64,000 nucleotides of DNA from Actinomadura parmotrematis (GTDB taxonomy: Bacteria; Actinomycetota; Actinomycetes; Streptosporangiales; Streptosporangiaceae), in assembly GCF_019458805.1 (NCBI RefSeq), contig NZ_JAIBOA010000017.1, positions 62,001-126,000 of the forward strand, read 5' to 3'. Positions 1 to 8,299 of this stretch are shown one piece after another. The notes beneath the pieces were generated by a model. That model saw only the letters and a list, made by a program, of their open reading frames with translations. It did no database searches and was not told the DNA's origin. The position numbers were made by a program, and so were the translations under genes. Every line of letters starts with the position of its first letter. Position 1 is the stretch's first letter.

Positions 1-1
1 C

Positions 2-670
2 CGCCGCGAGGCCGAGGCGGCGTGGGCCGAGGCGTCGTCGGCGCGCGCCCGCGTCACCGCCGCCGAGCACGACGCCTTCGCCTCCCGCCGGGAGGCCGAG
101 GAGGCGGCCGCCGACCGCGACGCGCTGCGCGCCGAGTGCCAGGACGCCCGCCGCGCGCTGGAGGCCGAGTCGGCGTCCCGGCTCGCCGCCGAGAGCGACC
201 GCGACCGCGTCGCCGGCCGCGAGCAGGAGCTGCTGTCGGCGCTGGAGGCCGCGCGCGGCGAGCTCGTCGCCCTGCACAGCCGCCTGTCGGAGGCCGAGAC
301 CCTGGTGGAGGGCCAGCGCGTCGAGGCCGCCGCCGCGCAGCGCACCGCCGAGGACCTGCGCGAGGCGGTCCGCGACGCCGAGTCGGCGCGCGGCCGCGCC
401 GTCGCCGACCGCGACCAGATCCAGGCCCGCCTGCACGAGTGCGAGCAGCAGACCTGGACGCTCGGCCGCACCGTCGAGGAGCTGCGCGCCGCCGTCACCG
501 CCCTCACCGCCGAGCGCGACGCCGCGCGCGGCGAGGCCGACCGGGCGCGCCGCCGCGTGGACGCCCTGACCCGCCCCTCGGCGACGATCTCCGACCGCGC
601 GGTCGCCGCCGAGGAACCGCCGACCGGCCTGCACTCCCTGAACGGCGTGCGGCTCCCGCAGGCCGGCTGA
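2..670 (+). CDS. Coiled-coil protein, C-terminal part (5' end outside window)
   Basis: The frame is open from the left edge, so the start is missing; about 222 residues remain. The sequence is almost entirely Glu/Ala/Arg-rich with regular AEA, RDA and ERDAARGEADRARRR heptad-like runs, a long alpha-helical coiled coil. The last 30 residues leave this pattern and end in a short non-helical tail (LHSLNGVRLPQAG). There is no enzymatic motif. It could belong to a cytoskeletal, DivIVA-like or SMC-like protein, but nothing visible decides between these. It converges on the cbiZ operon with a 12-nt gap. Confidence 0.7.
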   Translation, partial: RREAEAAWAEASSARARVTAAEHDAFASRREAEEAAADRDALRAECQDARRALEAESASRLAAESDRDRVAGREQELLSALEAARGELVALHSRLSEAETLVEGQRVEAAAAQRTAEDLREAVRDAESARGRAVADRDQIQARLHECEQQTWTLGRTVEELRAAVTALTAERDAARGEADRARRRVDALTRPSATISDRAVAAEEPPTGLHSLNGVRLPQAG

Positions 671-682
671 CCCCCGCGCTGC

Positions 683-1372
683 TCACCGCCCGGCACGGCG
701 GGCGGCGAGCAGCGCGGTGTAGTCGCGGGCCCCGGCCAGCACCGCCGCGTGCACGGCGCGGGCGATCCGCGCGCCCCACACCGAGCGCGGCCCGGCGAAC
801 GCCTCGGCCGGGCCGGCGTCGGGCGCGGCGACGCAGATGGCGTCCGAGGCCGTCCCGGTCGCGGCGTATCCGGCCTCCAGCAGCGCCTGCGCCTTGGCCT
901 CGGTGGCGGTGACGACGGCGTTGACCAGCGCGGCGTCGGCCAGCGCGACCGGCACCGCCACCGTGATGTTGATCGTGCCGGGCCGGTAGGGGGCGTCCAG
1001 CAGCATCGGCGCGAGCTCGGGATCGGCCGCACCCTCGGGCGCGGCGGCCCACGTCGGCACGCGCAGCCCGACGGTCGCGCTGACGTGGACGCCGCCGTCC
1101 GCGCCGCGGAAGGTCCGCTCGACCGCGGCGGCCGTCAGCATCCCGACGCCGGGGCCGCGCAGCCCGAGCGGCGCGGCGATCTCGCCGAGGTGGGCGAGCG
1201 GGTCGGTGCGCGCGTAGCCGCCGGGGACCTGGGCGTTCAGCACCCACCCGGCGGCGCCGATACCGCCGCCGAGCAGCGCCGAGGAGATCGTCCGCAGGCC
1301 GTCGCCGGCCCGCCACAGCGTCGCCGGCAGCCGGACGCCGTCCTCCTCGCGCCAGTGCGTCTCCAGGATCAC
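683..1372 (-). CDS. cbiZ: Adenosylcobinamide amidohydrolase CbiZ
   Basis: A 229-residue protein resembling the CbiZ family, which removes the aminopropanol side chain from adenosylcobinamide or pseudocobalamin to give adenosylcobyric acid, so that the cell can rebuild its own cobamide. Recognised from the overall sequence, including GAAGWVLNAQVPGGYARTDP near the N terminus and the PGTINITVAV and ATEAKAQALLEAGY stretches. The GTG start overlaps the upstream ATPase stop as GTGA, so it is the last gene of a four-gene uptake operon under the cobalamin riboswitch. The context strongly supports a salvage role. Identification rests on family memory and context, not on a search. Confidence 0.8.
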   Translation of the reverse strand: MILETHWREEDGVRLPATLWRAGDGLRTISSALLGGGIGAAGWVLNAQVPGGYARTDPLAHLGEIAAPLGLRGPGVGMLTAAAVERTFRGADGGVHVSATVGLRVPTWAAAPEGAADPELAPMLLDAPYRPGTINITVAVPVALADAALVNAVVTATEAKAQALLEAGYAATGTASDAICVAAPDAGPAEAFAGPRSVWGARIARAVHAAVLAGARDYTALLAARRAGR

Positions 1373-2139
1373 GGGCGCTCCAGGGCCAGCACGGGACGGC
1401 CGTCGCGGCCGGGCACGACCGAGACCGTCGCGGTGAAGTGCGCGGCGACGGTCTCGCGGGTGAGGACCCGAGCGGGCGTCCCGGCGGCGGCGACGCGGCC
1501 CCCCGACAGCAGGACGAGCGCGTCGGCGTACTGCCCGGCCAGGGTGAGGTCGTGGATGGTGGTGAGGACCGTCAGGCCGTCGTCGACGCGCAGCCGGTCG
1601 ATGAGCTCCATCACCTGCTGCTGGTGGCCGATGTCGAGCGCGGTCGTCGGCTCGTCCAGCAGCAGGACGGGCGCCTGCTGCGCCAGCGCGCGCGCGAGGA
1701 CGACCCGCTGGCGCTCCCCGCCTGACAGACGGTCCAGGGCGCGCGCGGCGAAGGACGTCAGATCCAGCCGTTCCAGCACCTCGCGGGCGATCGCGCGGTC
1801 GGCAGCGCTCTCTCTGCCGAGATGGGGGATGTAGGGGGAGCGGCCGAGGAGCGTGTAGTCCAGGACCGTCATCCCCGGCGGAAGGCTGGGGGACTGCGGC
1901 GCGTAGGCGACCAGGCGCGCGCGCTGGCGCGGCTTGAGCGACCGCAGGTCCGCGCCCGCGACCCGCACCGTCCCGTTCCCGGGGCGCAGGCCGAGGACGG
2001 CGCGCAGCAGCGTGGACTTGCCCGCCCCGTTGGGGCCGATCACCGCCGTCCATGACCCGGCCGGCACCGCCAGCGACACCCCGTGCAGCACCCGGCGGCC
2101 GTCCAGCTCCACGTCCAGGCCCTCGACGGCGACGCTCAC
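1369..2139 (-). CDS. btuD: Cobalamin-type ABC importer ATPase (BtuD/FecE family)
   Basis: A 256-residue ATP-binding subunit that powers uptake through the FecCD-type permease. Walker A GPNGAGKST lies at about residues 35-43, the signature LSGGERQRV at about 139, and Walker B LLLDEPT follows about 20 residues later, with the switch His in TTIHDL. Its ATG overlaps the permease stop (ATGA) and its own stop overlaps cbiZ, so the genes are translationally coupled. The family also serves iron-siderophore and heme transporters. The upstream cobalamin riboswitch and downstream cbiZ are what point to a corrinoid substrate. Confidence 0.88.
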   Translation of the reverse strand: MSVAVEGLDVELDGRRVLHGVSLAVPAGSWTAVIGPNGAGKSTLLRAVLGLRPGNGTVRVAGADLRSLKPRQRARLVAYAPQSPSLPPGMTVLDYTLLGRSPYIPHLGRESAADRAIAREVLERLDLTSFAARALDRLSGGERQRVVLARALAQQAPVLLLDEPTTALDIGHQQQVMELIDRLRVDDGLTVLTTIHDLTLAGQYADALVLLSGGRVAAAGTPARVLTRETVAAHFTATVSVVPGRDGRPVLALERP

Positions 2140-3188
2140 GTCCCCACCTCCCGCCGGAACGCGCGCAGCACCACCACGAAGAACGGGCCGCCGACGAACG
2201 CGGTGACGACGCCGAGCGGCAGCTCGCCGGGCGCCACGACCGTGCGCGCCGCGAGGTCGGCCAGCACCAGGAACGCCGCGCCGCCGAGCAGCGACAGCGG
2301 CAGCACGACCCGGTAGGAGCCGCCCGCCACGCGCCGCACCACGTGCGGCACCACGATCCCGACGAACCCGATCAGGCCGCTGATCGCGACGGCGCAGGCG
2401 GTCGCCAGCGACGCCGCGGCCAGCACCACCAGCCGCACCCGCGCCGCCGACAGGCCGAGCGCGCCCGCCTCCTCGTCACCGACCGCCAGCACGTCCAGCA
2501 GCCGCCCGTGCAGCAGCAGCACGACCGTGGACACCAGCGCGTAGGGGGCGACCATGGCGAGCTGCGTCCACCCGGCGGACGCGACGCCGCCGAGGATCCA
2601 GGCGTAGATGCGCTGCAACTCCTGCGTCTTGAGCTGCTGCACGAGCGTCTGCACGGCGCTGAGGAAGCTGGCGACGGCGACGCCCGCCAGCAGCAGCGTC
2701 GCCGACCCCGACGCGCCGCGCCCCGCGACGCTGCCGAGCAGGTACGCCAGCAGCACCCCGCCGACCGCGCCCGCGAACGCCGCGAGCGGCACCGCGTACG
2801 TCGCGCCGCCGGGCAGCACCACGATCGTGACGGTCGCCCCGACCCCGGCGCCGGCGGCCGCGCCGAGCAGGTACGGGTCGGCGAGCGGGTTGCGGAACAC
2901 GCCCTGGTAGCCGGCGCCCGCCAGCGCCAGCAGGCCGCCGACGAGCGCGCCCGCCAGCACGCGCGGCAGCCGCAGCTCCCACAGCACGTTGCGGTCGACG
3001 GGCGCGAGACCCGAGTCCAGGTGCACGAACGGGATCCGGTCCGCCAGCTCTTTCAGCACCCCGCCCACCGGCACGTCGGCGGCGCCGACCAGCAGGCCGG
3101 CGAGGAGCGCGGCGGCCAGCACCGCCAGCGCCGCGGCCAGCGGGCCCGGACGCAGCCGGGCCCGCGCGGCGTCGCGGTCCTTGTTCAT
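2136..3188 (-). CDS. btuC: Cobalamin-type ABC importer permease (BtuC/FecCD family)
   Basis: A 350-residue integral membrane protein, the usual size for FecCD permeases, with about ten hydrophobic helices. Family landmarks are LWELRLPRVLAGALVGG, GYQGVFRNPLADPYLLG and the late GLIGFVGIVVPHVVRR loop that contacts the ATPase. It forms the membrane channel for the corrinoid. Its ATG lies 10 nt after the binding-protein stop and has no clear Shine-Dalgarno, so it probably depends on coupling. It overlaps the ATPase gene by 4 nt. Confidence 0.9.
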   Translation of the reverse strand: MNKDRDAARARLRPGPLAAALAVLAAALLAGLLVGAADVPVGGVLKELADRIPFVHLDSGLAPVDRNVLWELRLPRVLAGALVGGLLALAGAGYQGVFRNPLADPYLLGAAAGAGVGATVTIVVLPGGATYAVPLAAFAGAVGGVLLAYLLGSVAGRGASGSATLLLAGVAVASFLSAVQTLVQQLKTQELQRIYAWILGGVASAGWTQLAMVAPYALVSTVVLLLHGRLLDVLAVGDEEAGALGLSAARVRLVVLAAASLATACAVAISGLIGFVGIVVPHVVRRVAGGSYRVVLPLSLLGGAAFLVLADLAARTVVAPGELPLGVVTAFVGGPFFVVVLRAFRREVGT

Positions 3189-3198
3189 CGGCAGGGGG

Positions 3199-4137
3199 TC
3201 ACCGCGCGTTCGCGGCCTTGGCGACGCCCGCGCCGATGGCCTGGACGAGCTGCGGCAGGCGCGGGCCCCAGCGCGAGGCGACGTCGTCGTCCAGCGCGAC
3301 GACCTGGCCCTTCCTCACCGCCGTCAGCGACGACCAGCCGGGCCGCTCGGCCGCGGCCGCCGCGCTCTGCCCGCAGCACTTGGTGTCGGCGAGGAACACC
3401 AGGTCGGGGTCGGCCTTCAGCAGCGCCTCGCCCGACAGCTTCGGGTAGCCGCCGCCGGTCTTGTCGGCGGCGTCGGCGACGTTGCCGAGCCCGAACAGCC
3501 CGTAGACCTGCCCGATGAAGGTCTTGGAGGTGACGGTGTCCAGCTGCTCGTCCAGCTCGTGGAAGTAGGTGAGCCGCTCGCCGGCGGCGGGCTTGGCGGC
3601 GCCCGCGACGGCTTTCTGGATCGCGGTGCGCATGCCGGCGGTGACCTTGGCGGCGGCGTCCTCGTGCCCGGTGGCCTTGCCGAGGTCCAGGATCTCGTCG
3701 TACGCCTCGTCCAGCGTGGCGGCGGCCGGCTCCAGCAGCACCGGGATCCTCACCTTGCCGAGCGCGGCCACGATGCCGGACTGGTCGTTGGACAGCACCA
3801 CCAGGTCCGGCTTGTACTTGATGATCGCCTCGGCGTTCGGGGTGAAGCCCGACAGCTTGGTGCGCGGCGCGTTCGCCGGGTAGGTCGAGTACTCGTCGGC
3901 GGCGACGACCTGCGCGCCGGCGCCGATCGCGAACAGCGACTCGGTGTGGGTGGGGGCGAGCGACACGATCCGCTTGGGGACGGCGGGCAGCGTCACCGTC
4001 CCGTTGGACGCCTGGACGCTGATCGGCTTCGCGCCGCCGTCCTTGCCGTCCTTGCCGTCGCCGGAATCGCCGCAGCCGGCGGCGAGGGCGAGGACGCCCG
4101 CCATCAGCGCCGCGCCGAGGGTGCGCACGGATCTCAC
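3199..4137 (-). CDS. btuF: Corrinoid-binding lipoprotein of ABC importer (BtuF-like)
   Basis: A 312-residue periplasmic-type binding protein tethered as a lipoprotein. The GTG start at 4137 is chosen because GGAGG lies 6 nt upstream and the sequence then reads basic n-region, hydrophobic core and lipobox LAAGC. The frame stays open further upstream, but those codons run through the riboswitch. The body shows PKRIVSLAPTHTESLFAIGAG and SGFTPNAEAIIKYKPDLVVLSND, typical of the TroA/BtuF fold, which captures the ligand for BtuCD. It is the first gene of the operon. Substrate assignment to cobalamin or cobinamide is inferred from the riboswitch and cbiZ. Confidence 0.88.
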   Translation of the reverse strand: MRSVRTLGAALMAGVLALAAGCGDSGDGKDGKDGGAKPISVQASNGTVTLPAVPKRIVSLAPTHTESLFAIGAGAQVVAADEYSTYPANAPRTKLSGFTPNAEAIIKYKPDLVVLSNDQSGIVAALGKVRIPVLLEPAAATLDEAYDEILDLGKATGHEDAAAKVTAGMRTAIQKAVAGAAKPAAGERLTYFHELDEQLDTVTSKTFIGQVYGLFGLGNVADAADKTGGGYPKLSGEALLKADPDLVFLADTKCCGQSAAAAAERPGWSSLTAVRKGQVVALDDDVASRWGPRLPQLVQAIGAGVAKAANAR

Positions 4138-4209
4138 CAGAATCCTCCAGGGCCGGGGAGGTCGCGATCCGTGGGAGACGGGTCGGCCTTCCGCGAGGTC
4201 GAAAGTCGT

Positions 4210-4320
4210 CGGCGCGGCGGGAGGCGACCTGGCTCGCCCTCCGGGGGAGGGCATCACAGTTGCGGGACAGCACCGGGATCTCACCGGATTTCGCTCCGTG
4301 GCGCGATGAACTGCAACGTT
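4210..4320 (-). promoter_or_regulatory. Cobalamin (AdoCbl) riboswitch
   Basis: Reading the minus strand, positions 4294-4250 contain the conserved core GAAATCCGGTGAGATCCCGG followed by TGCTGTCCCGCAACTGTGAT. Positions 4232-4216 carry the B12-box-like CCAGGTCGCCTCCCGCC. These elements, in this order, define the cobalamin riboswitch. It sits 75-180 nt before the binding-protein start, so binding of adenosylcobalamin should repress the uptake and salvage operon. The outer boundaries are approximate. Confidence 0.93.
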
Positions 4321-4386
4321 AGCAGCCGAACCGGGACGGTCCGGGCGCAGGTCAGGGCGGCGGGGTCAGGTCACGGCGCCGTCAGG

Positions 4387-5295
4387 TCACAGCAGCGTCT
4401 TCAGGAACGCCCGGGTGCGGGCGGCGTCCTCGCCGTTGCCGAACTCCGCGGCCGCGAAGTCGGTGACGCCGGCCTCCGCCAGATCGGCGATCCGCGCCCC
4501 GACGGCGTCCTCGTCCCCGACGATCGCGAGGTCGGCGGGCCCGTCGACGCCCTCGCGGTCCATCATCGCCCGGTAGGACGGGAGCTGCCCGTAGACGGCG
4601 AACAGCTCGGCGGCCCGCTCGCGCGCGGCGCCCGGGTCGCCGGTGACGCAGACCGGCAGCGCGCACACCACGCGCGGCGCCGGACGGCCCGCGTCCTGCG
4701 CCGCCCGCGTGATCGTCGGGACGATGTGGTCGCGGACCGTCACCGGGCCCGTCATCCACAGCACGGTCCCGTCGGCGCGCTCGGCGGCGAGCCGCAGCAT
4801 CCGCGGTCCGAGCGCGGCGAGCAGCACCGGCACCCGCCCCTCGTTCGGCACCGACAGCCCGATCTGCGCCTTCACCGTCTCCCCGGCGAAGGTGACCGGG
4901 TCGCCGTCCAGCAGCGGCAGCAGCACCGACAGGTACTCGTCCAGGTGGCGGACCGGCCGGTCGAAGTCGTAGCCGAACATGTCCTCGATGACCACGCGGT
5001 GCGACAGGCCGACGCCGAGCGTCAGCCGGCCGGGCCCGGCGGCGAGCGCCACCGTCCGGGCCTGCTGCGCGAGCGCCGCCGGATGGCGCGGGAAGGTGGG
5101 GACGACGCCGGTGCCGATCTCGATGCCCGGCACCTGGGCGGCCGCGACGGCGAGGGCGGTGAGGGCGTCCATGCCGAAGATGTGCGACAGCCATGCCGAC
5201 GTCAGGCCGTCGTCCGCGGCCGCCCGCAGGTCGCCGGTCAGCTTCAGGAGGGCGTCCTTGCCGCCGCGCTCGCTGAGGAACACTCCGATGCGCAC
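4387..5295 (-). CDS. LLM-class F420-dependent oxidoreductase
   Basis: A 302-residue luciferase-like TIM-barrel protein of the flavin/F420 family, seen in MRIGVFLSERGG, IEIGTGVVPTFPRHPAALAQ, GPGRLTLGVGLSH and LAALGPRMLRLAAERADG. The GTG start at 5295 follows a GAGAGGA-type ribosome site at suitable spacing, and the N-terminal beta strand begins immediately. In actinobacteria such proteins mostly use F420, but this one could use FMN and its substrate is unknown. It lies upstream of the B12 operon on the same strand but is separated from it by the riboswitch region. Confidence 0.82.
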   Translation of the reverse strand: MRIGVFLSERGGKDALLKLTGDLRAAADDGLTSAWLSHIFGMDALTALAVAAAQVPGIEIGTGVVPTFPRHPAALAQQARTVALAAGPGRLTLGVGLSHRVVIEDMFGYDFDRPVRHLDEYLSVLLPLLDGDPVTFAGETVKAQIGLSVPNEGRVPVLLAALGPRMLRLAAERADGTVLWMTGPVTVRDHIVPTITRAAQDAGRPAPRVVCALPVCVTGDPGAARERAAELFAVYGQLPSYRAMMDREGVDGPADLAIVGDEDAVGARIADLAEAGVTDFAAAEFGNGEDAARTRAFLKTLL

Positions 5296-5430
5296 TGCCG
5301 ATCCTCTCGTCGGGCCCGTCGCCGCCACCCCGATCGTGTCACGACCGCTTCGGGCGCCGATGCGGCGGGTCATCCGGAATTCACCCAGGCGGCCTTGTCC
5401 GTTCCCGGAAGCGCCCGGCACCGTCGATCC

Positions 5431-5964
5431 GTGCCCGTCCCGCCGCCCTCCGCCGTCCGGCCCTACCGGGCCCGGCACCGCCCGTGGACGGTCCTCGCCG
5501 GGCATCTGGTGCTGGCGGCCTGGTCCGGCCTGCTCGCGCTGCTGCTGGTCGCGGCGGGGGAGCGGCGCGCGGGCGCGGCGTGCCTGCCGGTGCCGGCCGC
5601 CATCGTCCTGTCGGGCCTGGCGCGGTTCGCCCGGGGCTGGATCGCGCGCGGCCCCGCCTACCTGACGGTCTCCGGGGACGGCGTGACCGTCGGCGGCGCC
5701 CGCCTCGCCTGGGACGAGATCGGCGAGGTCGCGGTGTTCCGCTACGCCGTCCCCGCCGGGGACGGCCGCACCTGGCGGCCCGGCATGGCCGTCGTCCGGA
5801 CCCGCCGGGCACCGCTCTGGCCGCTCGACGACCGGCCCTGCGACCCGCTGCAGTGGGGCCCGTCGCGTCCCGGCGTCCGGCCCCGCCCGCTGCTGCGGGC
5901 GCTGCGCCGGCACGCGCCCGCCCGCGTCGGCGTCATCGACTACGGGCGGCTGCCCCCTTGCTGA
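5431..5964 (+). CDS. Small membrane protein with PH-like C-terminal region
   Basis: A 177-residue protein with two adjacent hydrophobic segments (LAGHLVLAAWSGLLALLLVAAG and ACLPVPAAIVLSGLA), followed by a beta-rich region: LTVSGDGVTVGGARLAWDEIGEVAVFR. That pattern is common in actinobacterial bacterial-PH-type membrane proteins. The GTG start at 5431 is the best available, but no strong ribosome site is seen and a slightly earlier TTG is possible. It is divergent from the LLM oxidoreductase. Function unknown. Confidence 0.65.
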   Translation: MPVPPPSAVRPYRARHRPWTVLAGHLVLAAWSGLLALLLVAAGERRAGAACLPVPAAIVLSGLARFARGWIARGPAYLTVSGDGVTVGGARLAWDEIGEVAVFRYAVPAGDGRTWRPGMAVVRTRRAPLWPLDDRPCDPLQWGPSRPGVRPRPLLRALRRHAPARVGVIDYGRLPPC

Positions 5965-5989
5965 CCTGCGGCGGTGGGATCATGGAGGG

Positions 5990-6727
5990 GTGACGACTCC
6001 GGAACCCCTCACCCTCTTCACCGCCGACGGCGTCCGGATCGACGCCGGCCACCTGCCTGGCGACCGCGCCCGCTGCTTCGTCGTCGTCCACGGCTTCACC
6101 TGCTCCTGGCGCCAGGACCGGCTCCGCGACATCGCCGCCGGGCTGCACCGCCACGGCGGCGTCATCGCCTTCGACCTGCGCGGCCACGGCCGCTCGTCGG
6201 GGCGCTCCACCGTCGGCGACCGCGAGGTGCTGGACGTCGCCGCCGCCGTCGCGGCCGCCCGGCGCCGCGGCTACGCCCGCGTCGTGGTGATCGGCTTCTC
6301 GCTCGGCGGCGCCGTCGCCGTCCGCCACGCCGCGCTGCACGGCGGCGCCGACGCCGTCGTGGCCGTCAGCGCCCCGGCCCGCTGGTACTACCGCGACACC
6401 GTGCCGATGCGCCGCGTCCACTGGGTCATCGAGCGCCGCGCCGGACGCCTCGCCGTCCGCCTGGCCCGCGGCACCCGCGTCGCCCCGCAGGGCTGGAACC
6501 CGGTGCCCGAGGCGCCGCACGAGGTCGTCGGCCGCATCGCCCCGGCGCCCCTGCTCATCGTGCACGGCGACGCCGACGCGTTCTTCCCCCTGGAGCACGC
6601 CGAGCAGCTCTACGGCGCGGCGTCCGAACCGCGCGAGCTGTGGGTGGAGAAGGACTTCGGGCACGCCGAGGTCGCCGTCACCCCCGACCTGCTGGCCCGC
6701 ATCGGCACCTGGGCCGCCACCCACTGA
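5990..6727 (+). CDS. Alpha/beta hydrolase
   Basis: A 245-residue serine hydrolase-like protein. The HGFTCSW oxyanion loop, the nucleophile elbow GFSLGG with its Ser, an Asp in VHGDADAFFP and the catalytic His in DFGHAEV give a complete triad, with GHGRSSG after strand 4. The GTG start at 5990 has GGAGG almost abutting it; a GGTGGGA further upstream is better spaced. It lies 25 nt after the membrane protein gene and could be co-transcribed with it. Substrate unknown; it resembles lysophospholipase/esterase-type members. Confidence 0.85.
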   Translation: MTTPEPLTLFTADGVRIDAGHLPGDRARCFVVVHGFTCSWRQDRLRDIAAGLHRHGGVIAFDLRGHGRSSGRSTVGDREVLDVAAAVAAARRRGYARVVVIGFSLGGAVAVRHAALHGGADAVVAVSAPARWYYRDTVPMRRVHWVIERRAGRLAVRLARGTRVAPQGWNPVPEAPHEVVGRIAPAPLLIVHGDADAFFPLEHAEQLYGAASEPRELWVEKDFGHAEVAVTPDLLARIGTWAATH

Positions 6728-6919
6728 CCCACCGCCCCGAACCCCGCCCCGCCCGCCGACGAACGAGGGCGTCGCGATGAAGCCCCACCGCGCCGCTCGG
6801 TGACGTGGCTCGCCGGGCTCGGTGACGGCGCGCTGGGTGGACGGCGTGCTCGCCCCGTCCGGGCACCCCGAGCTGAACCCGCGCCCGCGACGCGAGGTCG
6901 CCGCCCGGCTCGCCGCGGT

Positions 6920-7309
6920 TCAGTCCTCGGGATCGATCCCCAGGTGGAAATCGCCGTCCTCGACCCGGGTGAAGTCCTCCTCCTCGTAGAAGCGCGCGTG
7001 GCAGAGCAGGCGGCCGGCCCGTCCCTCCAGCCAGCGCAGGAACTCGCCCACCTCGTCCAGATCCTCGGCGTGCACCTCCTGGCGGGCCGCGAGCGCCCAC
7101 CCGGAACCGGGCCCCTCACCGTCCTCGACCAGCACCCGGTAGAGCGCCCCGCCGATCCGGTGAGCCGCCCCGTCGGCGCCCAGGACCGCCTCATCACCGC
7201 CGCCGCCCCCGCCGTCCAGCCCGAGACGCCGCCGCAGCTCCGCCAGATCCTCACCGGACAGGCTCGAAGGAAGGTTCGCCGAGACGAGGACCTCGTACAC
7301 ATCCGCCAC
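6920..7309 (-). CDS. Hypothetical acidic protein
   Basis: A 129-residue protein I do not recognise. It begins with a likely beta strand (VYEVLVSANLP), contains a six-glycine linker at about residues 33-38, a Trp-containing loop, and ends in a strongly acidic tail (FYEEEDFTRVEDGDFHLGIDPED). There are no membrane segments or signal peptide. The ATG sits 27 nt from an inverted repeat shared with the divergent nuclease-like gene. Codon use matches the neighbourhood, so it is probably a real gene. Confidence 0.55.
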   Translation of the reverse strand: MADVYEVLVSANLPSSLSGEDLAELRRRLGLDGGGGGGDEAVLGADGAAHRIGGALYRVLVEDGEGPGSGWALAARQEVHAEDLDEVGEFLRWLEGRAGRLLCHARFYEEEDFTRVEDGDFHLGIDPED

Positions 7310-7335
7310 GCTCGCACCCTAGCCAAGCCCGACGA

Positions 7336-7357
7336 TCGGTTATCCACAGTTAACCGA
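7336..7357. promoter_or_regulatory. Inverted repeat enclosing a perfect DnaA-box sequence
   Basis: Seven-base arms TCGGTTA and TAACCGA flank an 8-nt spacer, and TTATCCACA (7340-7348) lies within it, matching the DnaA-box consensus exactly. It is centred between two divergent genes. One box is not an origin; it may serve as an operator or be coincidental. Confidence 0.4.
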
Positions 7358-7398
7358 CCTCCTTCCGATCACCACTCCCGCCGGCCCACCATCGACTC

Positions 7399-8280
7399 AT
7401 GACCACACCCACCTCGCCCGCCACGTCCCCGTCTCCCGAAGCCGCCGCCTCCCTCGTCGAGCGGGCCGCCGCGCTGGCCGGGCCGGGCCGTTCCGAGAAC
7501 GTCGTCATCGGCCGTACCGCCGCCTGGATCTGGGGCCTCGACGTGCTGCCGTCCGGAGCGCGGCCCGAGACCTGCGACGTGGACCTGTTCGTGCCGGGCC
7601 CGGCGCCGCCGGCCGGCGACCTCCGCCCGGCCCGCGTCCCCGCGGAGCACATCACCGAGCGGTCGGGCGTCCGCGTCACCACCCTCGACCGGACGGCCCT
7701 CGACTGCGCCCGCTGGCTGCCCCGGCTGGAGGCGGTGGCCGCCCTCGACCAGTTCCTCCGCCGCGGCGTCCGGCTCGACGCCCTCAAGGCCATGGCCCGC
7801 ACCCTCCCGGACTACCGCGACAGCAAGCGCCTGCGCGCCGCCCTGCGCGCCGCCGACCCCCGCGCCGAATCCCCCGGCGAGAGCTGGACCCGCACCCTGA
7901 TCATCGACGCGGGCCTGCCCCGCCCCACCCCGCAGATCCCCGTCATGGGCCCGCTCGGCGAGCCCTTCTACATCGACCTGGGCTACGAGCCCTACCTCGT
8001 CGGCATCGAGTACGACGGCGAACGCCACCACGCCGGCCGCCGGGCCAGATCCCGCGACGAGGCCAGGCGCCGCTGGCTGAAGAAGGAGATGGAATGGGAC
8101 GTCATCCCCGTCACCAAAGACCTGCTCACCCGCCCCGCCCCCTACCTGGAGGCCCTGCTGACCGCCCTCCTGCACCGCGGCTGGAATCCCACCGGCCGCG
8201 ACATGGACCGCATCGCCACCAACCTCACCCGCCTCCACCGCCGCCGCCCCAACCCCACCCGCCGCCGCCCCCACCACTGA
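7399..8280 (+). CDS. AbiEi/DUF559-type protein with restriction-endonuclease-like C-terminal domain
   Basis: A 293-residue protein of a family common in actinobacteria. The N-terminal half contains the VTTLDRTALDCAR stretch seen in AbiEi-like proteins. The C-terminal half has ESPGESWTRTLI, then FYIDLGYEPYLVGIEYDGERHH and a WDVIPVT strand, the arrangement of Vsr/DUF559 nuclease folds with acidic residues in the Asp/Glu-X-Asp/Glu positions. It may act on DNA, but no member's function is known to me. The tail is Arg/Pro/His-rich and probably disordered. There is no ribosome site before the ATG, so leaderless translation is possible. No antitoxin-like partner is adjacent. Confidence 0.7.
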   Translation: MTTPTSPATSPSPEAAASLVERAAALAGPGRSENVVIGRTAAWIWGLDVLPSGARPETCDVDLFVPGPAPPAGDLRPARVPAEHITERSGVRVTTLDRTALDCARWLPRLEAVAALDQFLRRGVRLDALKAMARTLPDYRDSKRLRAALRAADPRAESPGESWTRTLIIDAGLPRPTPQIPVMGPLGEPFYIDLGYEPYLVGIEYDGERHHAGRRARSRDEARRRWLKKEMEWDVIPVTKDLLTRPAPYLEALLTALLHRGWNPTGRDMDRIATNLTRLHRRRPNPTRRRPHH

Positions 8281-8299
8281 CCGGCACTCCCCGCCCTGA

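Noticed and set aside
4138..4284. N-terminal extension of the corrinoid-binding protein back to 4284
   Set aside because: The extra 49 codons run through the riboswitch and would bury the lipoprotein signal; the GTG at 4137 has a proper ribosome site.
6822..6919. Plus-strand reading TARWVDGVLAPSGHPELNPRPRREVAARLAA that looks like a piece of a protein
   Set aside because: It lacks a ribosome site, runs into the converging gene and has no family I can name; it may be a decayed fragment but support is too weak to annotate.
7336..7357. Replication origin suggested by a perfect DnaA box
   Set aside because: Only one box, no AT-rich unwinding region and no dnaA, dnaN or parAB genes nearby.
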